The position numbers and the translations under genes are program-made. The notes below the pieces were generated by a model. The model was given only the letters and a program-made list of their open reading frames with translations. It ran no database searches and was not told where the DNA came from. This document shows, piece by piece, positions 50,513 to 62,182 of a DNA stretch of 64,000 bases. The stretch's first letter is position 1, and every line of letters begins with the position of its first letter. The DNA lies in the NCBI GenBank assembly GCA_019203745.1, contig CP078104.1, positions 2,578,501 through 2,642,500 on the forward strand. Direction: 5' to 3'. The stretch is from Chryseobacterium sp. E1 (GTDB lineage Bacteria > Bacteroidota > Bacteroidia > Flavobacteriales > Weeksellaceae).

Positions 50513-51387
50513 TTATAAACTGGATACAGGTTTTACAGTGTACCCTTTTGATTTCAGAAGACTGATCAGACCGCTATCTCCCCAAAGGTGACCGCTTCCT
50601 ACGGCAAAGAATGTACTTTGTTTTTTCATCATTTCCGGCATTTTTTCTGCCCAGTTTTTATTTCTGTCTGTCAGAACCAGTTTTTCCTGCCTTTTATTCA
50701 TGAACTTGGGATCTTTAATCAGCTTATCCAGATTTTTCAGATCTTCGTTTTTAAATGCTTCAGTCATCTTTTTGGCTGCAATAGCATATTCGTTCCCTTG
50801 TTTCAACTGAGATATTGATTCTTTAAGGTCGTAGGCCTGGCTTATGGCATAAGTCTGTTCATCTACTTTTTCCAGACCACTTATGATTTTTTTGTTCTTC
50901 AAAGCTGTTTTAAGCAATTCTATTTCATACATTTTCACTTCATTCTGAGGGCATGGGACCGCTTTTGTGGCAACTAGAGAATAAAGAGCTGTTGAGCTGT
51001 GAGAGTCAACGTTTTTAAGGGTCGTTCCGTAGTCAGCCAGTATTTTATCTAGATCTTTCGCCTCTTCAGGAGTTAATTGTTCCGATATTTTTTATCCGCA
51101 TTCATCATTTTTTGGATTGAAGCCATTTCGTTTGGATCCGTATAATTGATTTCCATCACGAAACTCTCAGATTGATTAAGGGCGTTCCACACTTTAGGTT
51201 TAATATCAAAATCCCTGTTGCATAAGATATGAAAAGTTCCGGCAATATAAGACGGCTTGGAAAGACCGTTGCCTGATACTTCCCAAAGCAGACTGTTGTC
51301 ATTATGGGTATTTGTGTTTTGTGCTTTTGCAGTTATAAAGTTTATTGATAATAATGCTGCGAGACCTAATTTTATTACATTTTTCAT
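50513..51387 (-). CDS. TraB/GumN family protein (frameshifted)
   Basis: Signal peptide MKNVIKLGLAALLSINFITA. The conserved first motif is LLWEVSGNGLSKPSYIAGTF HILCN (two adjacent pieces). EINYTDPNEMASIQKMM, KQSTFFAVGSGHLWGDSGLI and LLKSKGYTVKPV follow. The GxxH and late GHLxG motifs are those of the TraB/GumN (TIKI-like) family, thought to be metal-dependent peptidases. One shift lies near 51091. About 292 residues, exported. Confidence 0.85.
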
Positions 51388-51475
51388 AGTATTGATTTTT
51401 TTGATTTTCTGTTCTTTTAAACAGTAGGTAAAACAGACATTAGAATCGTTACAGTTTTTTTGAAAAAAATAAAAA

Positions 51476-51493
51476 CCTCCTGTTTGCAGGAGG
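51476..51493 (-). terminator. intrinsic terminator after the DUF4349 gene
   Basis: On the minus strand CCTCCTG pairs with CAGGAGG around CAAA, followed by TTTTTATTTTTTTC. Confidence 0.8.
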
Positions 51494-51541
51494 CTGTAAA
51501 ATCTAAAATCATGATGATAACCAATTGGTTAGGATGTTTTT

Positions 51542-52452
51542 TTATTCTTTGATAGCTGGTCTTTCGTTCTTTGATGATTTTCTTTTTCTTAAGAAATAAA
51601 TAACGGCGGCAGCAATTAATACTAGAGGCCAGATATTGATCAGGGCCACAATGATTCTCTGGATCAGGTAAAACCCGTATACAAAGCCATCCTTGGCATC
51701 GTAGATGAAATTGTATTTGTATTTATTATCAATGCTGTTGGTATTGGTGATGGCAATTTCTGCAATGCGCAGCTTAGGTTCTTTGATGTAGATGTCAACA
51801 GTACTGTATTTCAGATGATCAGCCATATTCATACTGGATAGTTTTTGAAGATTCCTTCAGCAATATTATCATTGTTCAGGGTTACTTTGTCTTTATTGGT
51901 TTTCAGTTTATTGATTTCTTCAGAAGTTTTCTCTGTTCTTTTTCCTTCCAGCTCAGAATATTTGATATTGGCGGTTACATCTTCAGCATTGATGAATCTT
52001 GAATTCAGAAATAATTTGTTACTGTTGATTGCCGTTAAGAGATCGTCCAGTTTTTCTGTAGGAACACGTACCTGCATGCTGTTTTCCGTTTGGTATTTTT
52101 TCACCAGCATCGCTTCTTCATCGGAGGTATTATAAGTATCCTGATCCACAACATTGCTTCTAAGATTGCTGTTGGTAACAAATCCTCCAAGTTCCTTAAC
52201 TGATTTTTCAATAGCAATCGTTGCATTATACACATCTTTCACTTCCATGTTTACATCGGCAGTTTTAATGAACTGCTTGTCTTTTACCTGCATACCTGCA
52301 ACTGATGAGATACTGTCTGACACAATAGCTGCAGAAGAGTCTGCCGTTGCATAAGCTTCAAGATCATTTGCTGCTACTTCTCCTTTTTTACATGAGTAAA
52401 TGCATGATAAAATAACAGCTGCCAGAGATAATTTAATGTAAGTAGTTTTCAT
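51542..52452 (-). CDS. DUF4349 domain lipoprotein (frameshifted)
   Basis: From the ATG at 52452: MKTTYIKLSLAAVILSCIYSC, a lipoprotein signal with Cys 21 (an upstream in-frame ATG at 52485 is less likely). The DUF4349 core holds FIKTADVNMEVKDVYNATIA, ELGGFVTNSNLRSNV, VRVPTEKLDDLLTAI and DVTANIKYSELEGKRTEKTS. One membrane helix near the C-terminus (LINIWPLVLIAAAVIYFL) precedes a basic tail. One A is missing near 51842. About 303 residues. The function is unknown. Confidence 0.84.
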
Positions 52453-52660
52453 AGTGTAAATATTTAAATGTTTTGCTTGATTCAAAGTTCCGGCAGGATC
52501 TTTTGTAATGCTTGAAAATCGAAAGTAAAAAACTTGTAAACGAAAAGTTCTGTTTTAATTAACTGTAAATGAATATTTTGCAAAATATCACTATTGTTTT
52601 CCGTTTGCTTTCGGAGTAATTTTTGCTTATCTTTTACAAACCAAACTTCAATTTATCATT

Positions 52661-54018
52661 ATGTCAAATACATTTTCCAAAATCAGAAACGCTATAGAAT
52701 TATTCAGATCCATTGATTTCGATCAGCTAAGTTCCATATCTGAAAAAGTAGATTTACCTAAACTCATGCAGAATTTTTCAAAGCTGGACGATAAACAGCT
52801 GTCCGGATTGATGAAAATGCTTGATCCGGAAAAGAAAAGGAAAGAGCTGCCTCCTATTGATGGTGATTTTTACGATATCTATCACACCCTGAGCCCTGAA
52901 CAAAGAGAAATTCAGCTTAAAGTAAGAGACTTCATGGAAAAAGAAGTTAAACCTCTCGTCAATCATTATTGGCTGAGAGATGAATTTCCGTTTGAGCTGA
53001 TTCGAAATTTCAGAAACTGGATATCTGCGGAGTCACTTATGAAGGTTACGGCTGTCCGGGAATGCCTTTTCTGATGGAAGGGGTCATTGCGATGGAAATG
53101 GCAAGAATTGATGCGTCTATTGCTACATTTTTCGGGGTACAGTCAGGATTGGCGATGGGGTCCATTTATATCTGCGGTTCCGAGGAGCAGAAGCAGAAAT
53201 GGCTTCCCCAGATGCAGAAGTTTGAGAAAATAGGCGCTTTCGGACTTACAGAGCCAGAAGTAGGATCCGGAGCTGCAGGCGGGCTTACGGTAACCTGTAA
53301 AAAAACACCTGAAGGCTGGGTGCTGAACGGACAGAAAAAATGGATAGGAAATGCCACTTTCGCAGACCTTGTGATTATCTGGGCAAGAGATCTGGACAGT
53401 GGTGAGGTGAAAGGATTTATTGTAGAAAAAGATAATCCCGGTTATTCCGTAGAGAAAATTAAAGGAAAAATGGCACTGAGAATCGTTCAGAACGGGCTCG
53501 TCACCTTAAAAGACTGTATGGTTACAGAAGAAAACCGTTTGCAGAACGCCAACTCATTTAAAGATACAGGAAAAGTCCTCCGGATGACACGGGCAGGAGT
53601 GGCATGGATGGCTACAGGTTGTGCAAGAGGAGCTTATGAAAGTGCCTTAGACTATACCCGGAAAAGAGAACAGTTTGGAAGGCCGATAGCTTCTTTTCAA
53701 ATGATTCAGGGGCATCTGGTGGAAATGCTTTCTAATCTTACCGCAATGCAGACTATGGTCTTCAGGCTATCCGAAATGCAGGATGAAGGAATTTTGAAAG
53801 ACGAACATGCCTCATTGGCCAAAGTCTTCTGTACCCTGAGAACAAGAGATATTGTTTCCAGAGCAAGAGAGGTAATGGGCGGAAACGGTATCCTGCTCGA
53901 ATATGATGTAGCAAGATTCGTAGCAGATGCTGAAGCCATTTACTCTTATGAAGGAACAAAAGAAATCAACTCACTCATTGTAGGACGGTCGATTACAGGA
54001 TTCAGTGCATTTGTATGA
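52661..54018 (+). CDS. acyl-CoA dehydrogenase family flavoprotein (frameshifted)
   Basis: About 452 residues. The N-terminal extension of 75 residues precedes the ACAD core: LSPEQREIQLKVRDFMEKEV, GAFGLTEPEVGSGAAGGLTV, LNGQKKWIGNATFADLVIIW, ALDYTRKREQFGRPIASFQM and AREVMGGNGILLEYDVARF. The catalytic base is the Glu in YSYEGTKEINSLIVGRSITG, the arrangement seen in glutaryl-CoA dehydrogenase. A shift near 53017 restores FRKLDICGVTYEGYGCPGM. Substrate is uncertain: glutaryl-CoA or another short acyl-CoA. A single-gene unit. Confidence 0.87.
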
Positions 54019-54056
54019 TGGGTTGAAAATAGATAGTAACCTGCCACCTTATAGAG

Positions 54057-54434
54057 CTACCCAACCAGATTTCTGTACTTCTCTCTGTTATCAATAAGAA
54101 TCCAGATATTGATCAGAATCAGAATAACAGACATGGCTATTCCTACCTGGGATGGATCCCTGTATACATTTTGAAGAAATATTCCGGCCATCACAGGGAG
54201 AATGATAATGGCCCCCAATGCTCTGGTTTTTGGAAAGATGAACAGAAGTCCGCCTATAATTTCCACTACGCCCACTAATGGCATCAGCCATCCGATTTCG
54301 GTAAAGGCAGCGTATATTTTGATCTGCTCGTCCGTCATTTTAGGGACTGGTGCGTAAGGGAAAAATTTGTTCACGCCTGCATTGATAAAGGTAAGAGCAA
54401 ACAAGAGACAGATAATGAATTTTATGATTTTCAT
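54057..54434 (-). CDS. DoxX-like membrane protein
   Basis: An intact 125-residue protein with four hydrophobic helices (IIKFIICLLFALTFINAGVN, GWLMPLVGVVEIIGGLLFIF, GAIIILPVMAGIFLQNVYRD and VGIAMSVILILINIWILID). The N-G-x-x-K/F start and EI-GG pattern fit DoxX/DUF6644-like four-helix proteins. Start 54434 was chosen over 54455. Function unknown. Confidence 0.7.
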   Translation of the reverse strand: MKIIKFIICLLFALTFINAGVNKFFPYAPVPKMTDEQIKIYAAFTEIGWLMPLVGVVEIIGGLLFIFPKTRALGAIIILPVMAGIFLQNVYRDPSQVGIAMSVILILINIWILIDNREKYRNLVG

Positions 54435-54531
54435 AATTAAATATTTTATAATCAAATGTACTATAAAAATGAAATCACACTATTTATTTTTAGTAAATAA
54501 TGTGATATATAGTGTTAATGATGTGTTAATG

Positions 54532-54563
54532 TTGGTTTTGTTTTAATTTAAATTCTATCTTTG
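54532..54563 (+). promoter_or_regulatory. promoter of the bacteriocin-like peptide gene
   Basis: TTG at 54532-54534, spacer of 21 bases, TATCTTTG at 54556-54563, 27 bases before the ATG. The -7 element is exact; the spacing is slightly long. Confidence 0.5.
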
Positions 54564-54590
54564 AGGTACAAACTAAACTAATAATAAATT

Positions 54591-54839
54591 ATGTTGAAAA
54601 ACCTTAAAAAACTCAATCGTACAGACCTGAGAGACATTCAGGGAGGAGGAGGTATCGGAAAATGCGATATCGGTCCTGTTGGATGCCCATGTAAAATTCC
54701 ACCCGGAGATCCGTGTTTAGGAGGAGGCCCTGGAGGAGGAGGCCCTGATTTAGGCTACTGCCCGGATATTCAATCGTATATTCTTTGTACGGAAACCTGC
54801 CCGAATGGAATGAGTCCTTATTGCGCTCTCCCGGCATAA
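54591..54839 (+). CDS. bacteriocin-like peptide with double-glycine leader
   Basis: An intact 82-residue peptide. The leader MLKNLKKLNRTDLRDIQGG has the LKKLxRxxLxxIxGG pattern that NCBI calls bacteriocin-like protein in Chryseobacterium, recognised by C39-peptidase exporters. The core of about 63 residues is very rich in Gly and Pro (CPCKIPPGDPCLGGGPGGGG) and has eight cysteines. It is a single-gene unit with its own promoter and terminator. No C39 transporter, immunity or modifying gene is nearby. Bactericidal activity is not shown by sequence. Confidence 0.75.
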   Translation: MLKNLKKLNRTDLRDIQGGGGIGKCDIGPVGCPCKIPPGDPCLGGGPGGGGPDLGYCPDIQSYILCTETCPNGMSPYCALPA

Positions 54840-54844
54840 ATAAT

Positions 54845-54876
54845 AAAAGACTGTCTTGAAAAAGGCAGTCTTTCTA
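54845..54876. terminator. terminator after the bacteriocin-like gene
   Basis: AAAGACTGTCTT (54846-54857) pairs over 12 positions with AAGGCAGTCTTT (54862-54873), followed by a short T-rich tail. It also faces the convergent transporter gene. Confidence 0.78.
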
Positions 54877-54967
54877 TTTTAAATTTAAAATTAAGCGTTG
54901 ATTGGATTAAGCATCAAAGCAATTTAAAATTAATATATGCTGATTATTGATTACTCATTACTCATAT

Positions 54968-56079
54968 TTAGTCCATTTCTTTCAGGGTAATATTCTTGGA
55001 GATCTTGTAGCTTTTTTTCTTCTTATTAGGTTTTTCTTCTTCACCCAGCAATTTTCCCCAAGGTCTCAGGTCATCTACTCTCTCACAAATGATCTTGATA
55101 ATGGCAATAGCAGGAATACACAGAAACATTCCCGCAATTCCCCAAAGATGTTCCCTAAAAGAATTCCCACGAAAGAAAATAAAGCATTGATCTTTACCCT
55201 TGATCCTACCACAAATGGCAGCACGATATTTCCGTCCACTGCATGAATTCCGATATATCCGATGGCTACATAAATACAGGTTGACGGACTTGCCGTAGCA
55301 AAAGCAATAAAGCACGAAATCACAAGGGACATAAAAATTCCCAGATAAGGTATAACGTTTAACAGGCCGGTGAGTACCGCCAGAAGAATAGCATATTTTA
55401 CTCCTAAAATGGTAAGGACAATTGACGTAAGGATGGATACGATAATCACCTGAAGACAAAGCCCGAAAATATATTTCTTGGTCATCACCCTGATTTCACT
55501 CACAGCTTCCTGCACACTGGCCTTGTGTCTTTCATTAAAAACAGTAACGATGAAATTGTTCAGAAGTCTTCTGTAATTTAAAATAAAGATGAAAAACAGA
55601 ATAAAGAATAGGATGAAACCAAACCCGGTTGAAAAAATACCGAAGGTAAATCCCAATATCGCACCTGAAGAAGATAAGAGTTTATTCAGTCCCTGATTGA
55701 TATAATCTACCTGCTCATCAACTTTCACATTGAATGTTTTGGAAACCCAATGCTGTAGGCTATTGAATACAGTTGTGAACTGCTCCCTGAGATGGGGAAG
55801 GTCCTTGCTGAAGTCAGAAAGCTGCGAGCTGAAGAAATAAATTAACCCGCTTAAAATGATCAGCATGATAAAAACCGAAGTCATGGTAGACATAGACCTT
55901 GGAAACCTTAGCTTTCTTTCCATAAAGGTTGCTGCCGGTAAAAACAGCATGGCCATAAGGAAGGCCAGAAAAAAAGGAGCCAATATACTTTGTCCTAACG
56001 CCAGAAGGTAGCCGAGACCGATAACGGAAACCACCACCAGGGTAAGCTTGACAAGAAAAGGAAGTCGAAGAAAATTCAT
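54968..56079 (-). CDS. AI-2E family transporter, PerM/TqsA-like (frameshifted)
   Basis: An inner-membrane protein with about eight helices. Start MNFLRLPFLVKLTLVVVSVI; APFFLAFLMAMLFLPAATFM; LLNVIPYLGIFMSLVISCFI; and GYIGIHAVDGNIVLPFVVGS then RVKINALFSFVGILLGNIFG are family landmarks. A shift near 55145 restores GGIAGMFLCIPAIAIIKIIC. The C-terminal tail is charged (KPNKKKKSYK). About 370 residues. Substrate is unknown; the family name comes from one member. Confidence 0.85.
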
Positions 56080-56224
56080 AATTTAAAATCTGCAGTGTGG
56101 AATAAAAATAAGAAAACCCTTCGAATTGAAAAATTTTTTAATCAATCAGTGTGGTTTTTCTTTCATTTATCAAATTTTATTCCATCAGGAGTTCAATAAT
56201 AAAGATTTACCTTAATAAAAACAG

Positions 56225-56253
56225 AAACACGTTCCGGTGATCAGAACGTGTTT
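56225..56253 (-). terminator. intrinsic terminator of lon
   Basis: AAACACGTTC pairs perfectly with GAACGTGTTT around a 9-base loop. On the minus strand it is followed by CTGTTTTTATT. Confidence 0.75.
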
Positions 56254-56286
56254 CCTTATTGAGAAGTTAATATGTTATATAAAGAT

Positions 56287-58696
56287 GTTATTTTTCAATG
56301 GCAATGTCAATCACTTCTTCCATTCTGTTGACGTAGTGTACCTTCAGATCCTTTAAATAATCTTTTTGATTTCCTCCACATCTTTTCTGTTGGCTTCACA
56401 AAGAATCACATCTTTGATTCCTGCTCTCGTAGCGGCAAGGAGCTTTTCCTTGATTCCCCCTACAGGAAGAACTTTTTCTCTTAAAGTAATTTCACCCGTC
56501 ATGGCAAGGTGAGGTTTTACCTTTTTATTTTTAAAAGAAGATACCATTGAAGTCAGCATGGCAATACCTGCGGAAGGTCCGTCTTTAGGAGTTGCTCCTT
56601 CAGGAACGTGTACGTGGATGTTCTTTTATCCAGCTCCTCCTGTGGAATTCCCAGCTCGTCATGCCTTGCTTTGATATATTCCAGAGCAATGGTTGCCGAT
56701 TCTTTCATTACCGTTCCTAAGTTTCCGGTCATGGTAAGTGCACCTTTTCCGTTGCTTAAAATACTTTCAATATAAAGAATGTCTCCTCCTACACTGGTCC
56801 AGGCAAGACCTGTTACTACTCCGGGTACTCCTGTTATTTCGGATAAACTTTTCGGTCTTGGTACCCCAGAATTTCATCTACTTTTTCAAGGGAAATTTTC
56901 GGATCATATTCTTTTACCAAAGCCGTCTGAAGTGCTACCCATCTTGCAATGGCGGCAATTCTCTTTTCCAGAGTTCTTACGCCGCTTTCAGAAGTATGGG
57001 CTTCTATGATATGCTTAAGTTCGGCATTTCCAAGTTTAAATGATTTGGTATCCAAACCATTCTCTTCCTGCTGTTTCTTAATAAGGTGTCTTTTGGCAAT
57101 TTCAATTTTTTCCTCTAATGTATAGCCGGCAATCTGGATAATTTCCGTTCTGTCTAAAAGAGGAGTTTGTATCGTTGAAAGTGAATTGGCTGTTGCAATA
57201 AACATCACTTTTGATAAATCATAACCCATTTCAAGGAAATTGTCATAGAATGACTTATTCTGTTCAGGATCAAGAACCTCAAGCAATGCAGAACTTGGAT
57301 CACCATGTAGACCCTGACCGATTTTATCAATCTCATCAAGAACAATTACAGGATTTGATGTGCCGGATTTTTTAATAGACTGAAGAATTCTTCCGGCCAT
57401 GGCACCAATATATGTTTTTCTGTGCCCACGGATTTCACTCTCATCATGAAGGCCACCTAAAGATAACCGTACATATTTTCTTCCTAAAGCATCAGCAATA
57501 GATTTCCCTAATGACGTTTTACCCACTCCCGGAGGTCCTACCAGCAAGAGAATCGGCGACTTCATATTGTTCTTTAATTTTAAAACAGCCATGTGCTCTA
57601 AAATTCTTTTCTTGATATCCTCCAGCCCGAAATGTGCTTTGTCCAGTACTTTTTCTGCCTTTGCAATATCAAAAATATCTTTGGTATAGTTCTCCCATGG
57701 AAGATCGGTAAAGAAATCCAGATAATTTCTCTGAACATTATAATCCGGAGAATTAGGATTCTGACGTTGCAGCCTGTTGATCTCTTTCTGGAAATGTTCT
57801 TCCACCTCCTGGCTCCATTTTTTAGCCTTCGCTTTATTGATAAGGTCTTCAACATCGCCTTCAGGGCCGCCGCCCAGTTCCTCCTGGATGGTTCTGATCT
57901 GCTGATTCAGAAAATATTCTCTCTGCTGCTTATCAAGATCTTTGGAAGTCTTCTGATGGATCTGGTTTCTGAGTTCAAGCTTTCTGAAATCCTCATGCAT
58001 CATTTCATAGCACTTATTGGCTCTTTCCATCAGGCTTTTCTCTTCAAGGAGCTTTTGTTTGGCTATTGAAGTGAAATTGGCATTGGTACAGATGAAATTC
58101 AGAAGATCGTCATTATTGTTGATATTCTTGATAGCAAAATTGGCTGCATTGGGAATATTCGGGTCCAGCTCAATGATTTTTAAAGCAAGATCTTTGATAT
58201 TTTCCAGCAGGGCTTCATATTCCTCCTGGTTTTTGGGCCTCGTATCTTTTAATTTTGAAATTTCAGCTTTGAAATAAGGTTGGGTTTCAATGATCTTTTT
58301 GATTTTGAACCTGTGGAAACCTTTGGTAATCGCTGTAATATTTCCTTCAGGAAGTTTGATGATCTTGATGATCTTGGCCAGAGTTCCCGTAGTATAGATA
58401 TCTTTCTCTGCAGGCTGTTCAAGATCCGAATTTTTCTGGCTTACAATTCCGATGAAATCTCCGTTTTTCTGAGCTTCTTCAAGAAGTTGTATCGAGGCTT
58501 TTCTCCCTGCCGTAATAGGAATTACCACGTTAGGGAACATTACCATATTTCTTACAGGAAGTATAGGGAATATTTTCTGTTCGGAATTCTGATCAGTCTC
58601 CGAAAAGTCGGAAAGATTGATCTCTTCAGCCACGATATCAAATCCGTCGCTGATCATTTCTTCTAAACTAATATCTTCAAATTCTGTCATAGTCAA
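56287..58696 (-). CDS. lon: ATP-dependent protease Lon (frameshifted)
   Basis: AAA+ serine protease degrading misfolded and regulatory proteins. The N-terminal domain ([20 protein letters not shown]) is followed by a coiled coil ([20 protein letters not shown]). Walker A is [15 protein letters not shown], Walker [14 protein letters not shown]. The protease domain has the catalytic Ser in [15 protein letters not shown] and the Lys in [20 protein letters not shown]. Shifts lie near 56855, 56622 and 56362. About 803 residues (E. coli 784). The start may be 58696 or 58690. It is transcribed away from ppiD with 253 bases between. Confidence 0.95.
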
Positions 58697-58949
58697 TCGA
58701 ATGACAAATTGTCATTTTCGTTTTTATCGTTAAAAGGATTTTTTATAATATGTACTGAAAACCTGTAGCATATTTATAATGTTTTAAAATGCACAATACT
58801 TATGCCATTTGTTTTTTGCTAAAAAATACGGCCAAAATTTCCTTTTTTAAATAATCTTTGGATTAAAAATCAAAATAAAGAACTTCTGTTTCTGTAATTT
58901 CTTAAAAATGTGTATTTTCGCAAACTGATAAAAAACTATAATTTATAAA

Positions 58950-61100
58950 ATGGCAATTTTAGGACAGATTAGAGTAAGCCTTGGCTTTTAATGGGAGTAA
59001 TAGCCTTAGCGCTTTTGGCGTTCTTGGTGAACCCCGATAGTATCGATAAGGTTTTTGGTAAAAATCCTGACGTTTTAGGAAAAGTAAATGGTGAGAAAAT
59101 CACCCGCGAAGAGTTTAATGATCAGCTTTTCGTGTTGCAGCAGCAGGCTGAGCAGCAAGGTCGTCCGAAAAACGGTCTTGAGGAGCAGGCGTGGCAGTTA
59201 CTTGTACAATCCAAACTTATCAAGCAGCAATTTGAGAAATTGGGCTTTGAAATGACAGATGATTATTTCTGGAATCAGATCCAGTATGATCAGATGTTTG
59301 CTCAGAATCAGCAGTTCTTTGATGAGAAGGGTAACTTTAAAACTCAAGAGCTTAAAAAAGAAATTGAAACATTACAGAACACCAACCCTCAGGGATATGC
59401 TCAATGGTTAAAAACAAGAAAAACAATTGAGTACAGACTGATGGCAAGACAGGTGTTTACCAATCTTTCTGCAGGTATCACTCACGGTAAGAAAGAAGCT
59501 GAAGAATTGATGAAGCAGAGAGATCAGCTTGCAGATATCGACTTCGTAAAAGTAGATTATGCAGCTTATCTTCAGAAAACAAAGATCAATGTGACAACAC
59601 AGGATCTTGCTGATTACATCAAAAAGCACCCTGTAATGTTCAAAGCTGAGCCTAGCAGAAATATCGGTATCGTATTTTTCCCGTCTAAACCTAGTGCAGC
59701 AGATGATGCAGCAGCTTTGAAAGAAATTACAAAATTATATTCAGGAGGTACAGATGCAAGCGGAGGTACAGAAAACTTCCAGAATACGAAAAACGATTCA
59801 ATGTTTGTAATGGCTAATTCTGATATGCCTTTCAACCCTCAGTATGTAACACCGGCTCAGTTGCCGGCTACTATTCAGGCACAGATTCCTGCAGCAGCCG
59901 TAGGGCAGACTTTCGGTCCGTACAAAGAGCAGGATTTCTATGTAGTTTCTAAACTGGTTGGTAAAAAGACTTCTGATTCCACTTTATCAAGACACATCCT
60001 TATCGCTTTCAAGGAAGCCCTGCAGGTGAAGGAGTGACAAGATCTAAAGAACAGGCAAAAAAACTGGCAGACTCTATCGGTGCTATTGTAAAAGCAACAC
60101 CGGCTAAGTTTACAGAATTCCTTAAACTTTCTAATGATCCCAATTCAGCAGCTCAGGGAGGTAGCTTAGGTTGGACAACTCCGGAAACTCCTTTTGTACC
60201 GGAATTCCTTACTTATCTTGCCAATAACCCTAAAGGTGCTACAGGAGTAGTAGAAACACAGTTCGGTTACCATATCATCAATATTGAAGATAAAAAATCA
60301 GGATCAATGGGGTATAAAGTTGCTAACCTTGTGAAAGCAATCAAACCTTCGGATGCTACTGAAGCTGAAACAGACAAAAAATCAAGAAAATTCATTCAGC
60401 AGGTTCAGGGGAAATCTTTCAACGATTTCGTGAATATTGCTAAGAAAGGGAATTATCAGTTCACCAATCCTAAAGCAGCTAAAAGATTTGAAGGCCAGCT
60501 TCAGGGCTTAGGAACTGAGAAAGATGCAGAGATCCTTACATGGGCTTTCGATAAGAAAAGATCTAAAGGAGATACTGAACTTTTCACAGTAGACGGAACA
60601 GGTGATAAAATTGTAGTATACCTGAACGGAAAGCAGGAGGCAGGTCTTGCTGATCCAGAATCTGTAAGAGATCAGATTGAAGTGATCGTTAAAAATAAAC
60701 TGGCAGCAAAACAAATTTCTGATAAAATTGCTGGCGCAAAAGCTTCCAACCTGGATCAGATTGCTAAATTATTTGCAACATCAAAACAGTCAGCTCAGGT
60801 TAATCTGTTGAATCCTTCAGTAGCAGGATCAATGGAACCTAAAGTTGCCGGAGCAGCATTCGGAGTAGCAAAAGGAAAACTTTCTAACCCGGTTGAAGGT
60901 GGAACAGGAGTATATGTTCTGATCAAAAAATCAGAAACGGTAAATAAACAGCCTGGTGACCTTAAGCAATTTACTGGTCTATTACTCAGAGAAATGCAGG
61001 AATGTTCGGACAGGCTTGGATGAAGAGTCTTCAGGACAATGCAGATATCGATGATTACAGAATTGAAATCTGGAATAAAATCGGAAATCAGCAGCAATAA
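58950..61100 (+). CDS. PpiD/SurA-like peptidyl-prolyl isomerase (frameshifted)
   Basis: A periplasmic folding chaperone anchored in the inner membrane. The restored start MAILGQIRSKPWLLMGVIAL runs into a transmembrane helix (ALALLAFLVNP). The SurA-N-like domain is KVNGEKITREEFNDQLFVLQ and LLVQSKLIKQQFEKLGFEMT. The parvulin domain has RHILIAFKGSPAGEGVTRSK, NSAAQGGSLGWTTPETPFVP and VETQFGYHIINIEDKKSG. Shifts lie near 58980, 60017 and 61003. About 717 residues. PpiD is the closest named relative, with a long Bacteroidota-type C-terminus. Confidence 0.87.
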
Positions 61101-61224
61101 GAAAACATTTTACAGATATAAAAAGCGACAAATTTTTTTGTTTTTTTTGTATTTAACGCAGAATAATAAAGGAAAAGATTTATTTAAAATGTATTATATT
61201 TGCTTATTAGAAAAAAATTAGCAA

Positions 61225-62174
61225 GTGAAGTTCAGTAAAGAATTAAAAGCTGGTGTGATCGCACTTCTGGCTATCGTAGGCTTTGTGGTGTTGTTTCAGT
61301 TTATGAAAGGGAAAAGCCTTTTTACTACCGATAATATATTTTACGCAAAATATGATAACGTGGAAGGACTTGCGCAGTCTTCGGCGGTTTCTATCAATGG
61401 TCTGAAAGTAGGGCAGGTGGATAAAATCATTCCTCTGACCTCAAAAGACGGGAAGATCAATTTTGTAGTGAAATTACAGTAGACAACAAATTCGAATTTT
61501 CAAAAAACTCATCTCTGGAAATCTTTGAACCGGGATTGATGTCTGGTAAAGAAATGAGAATAAACCTTATGTACGGAGGTCAGACGGCAAAAGACGGTGA
61601 TACCCTGAAAGGTGCTTTCAAACTGGGAACACTGGGGAGCCTTTCTTCTCAGGTAGGCCCGGTAAAAGATCAGCTACAGGTTGTGCTGCACAGAGTGGAT
61701 TCTCTGATGACCAATGCCAATATGCTTGTAGATGCACAAAACAGAGCTGAGATCAAAGCCTTATTGTCCAATCTTAATAAAACAGTAGGAGCATTACAGA
61801 TTACAGCAGGAAGTGTAAACAATCTGGTGGGGCATAATGATCCTAAACTGCAGAAAGTACTGGATGATGCAAGCCTTACCATGCAGAGCGGAAAAGTAAC
61901 GCTGGATAAATACGGAAATCTGGCAGAAAGTATCGATACAAAGAAACTTAATGCAACCATTGCAAATCTGGATGCTACGGTAGGTAAGCTTAATCAGGTG
62001 ATCGGAGGGATAGATAACGGACAGGGAAGTTTAGGTAAACTGATGAAAGATGAGCAGCTTTACAATAACCTGAATTCAGCATCTTCTAACCTGAATTCAT
62101 TGATCGAAGATATGAAAGCGAACCCGAAGAGATACATCAATTTCTCGGTTTTCGGTAAAAATAACAAAGACTAA
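61225..62174 (+). CDS. MlaD-like MCE domain protein (frameshifted)
   Basis: Probably starts at GTG 61225 (KFSKELKAGVIALLAIVGFV). One N-terminal membrane helix is followed by an MCE domain (TTDNIFYAKYDNVEGLAQSS, AVSINGLKVGQVDKI), which in the Mla system bridges lipids across the periplasm. A helical C-terminal part contains VKDQLQVVLHRVDSLMTNAN and KLNQVIGGIDNGQGSLGKLM. One A is missing near 61473, restoring VVKITVDNKFEF. About 316 residues. The MlaE/MlaF partners may be those at 42904-44459. A possible -7 element TATATTTG lies at 61195-61202. Confidence 0.85.
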
Positions 62175-62182
62175 TACGCCTT

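Noticed and set aside
54591..54839. A lanthipeptide or other modified-peptide biosynthetic cluster
   Set aside because: No modifying enzyme, transporter or immunity gene is adjacent; only the precursor-like gene is present.
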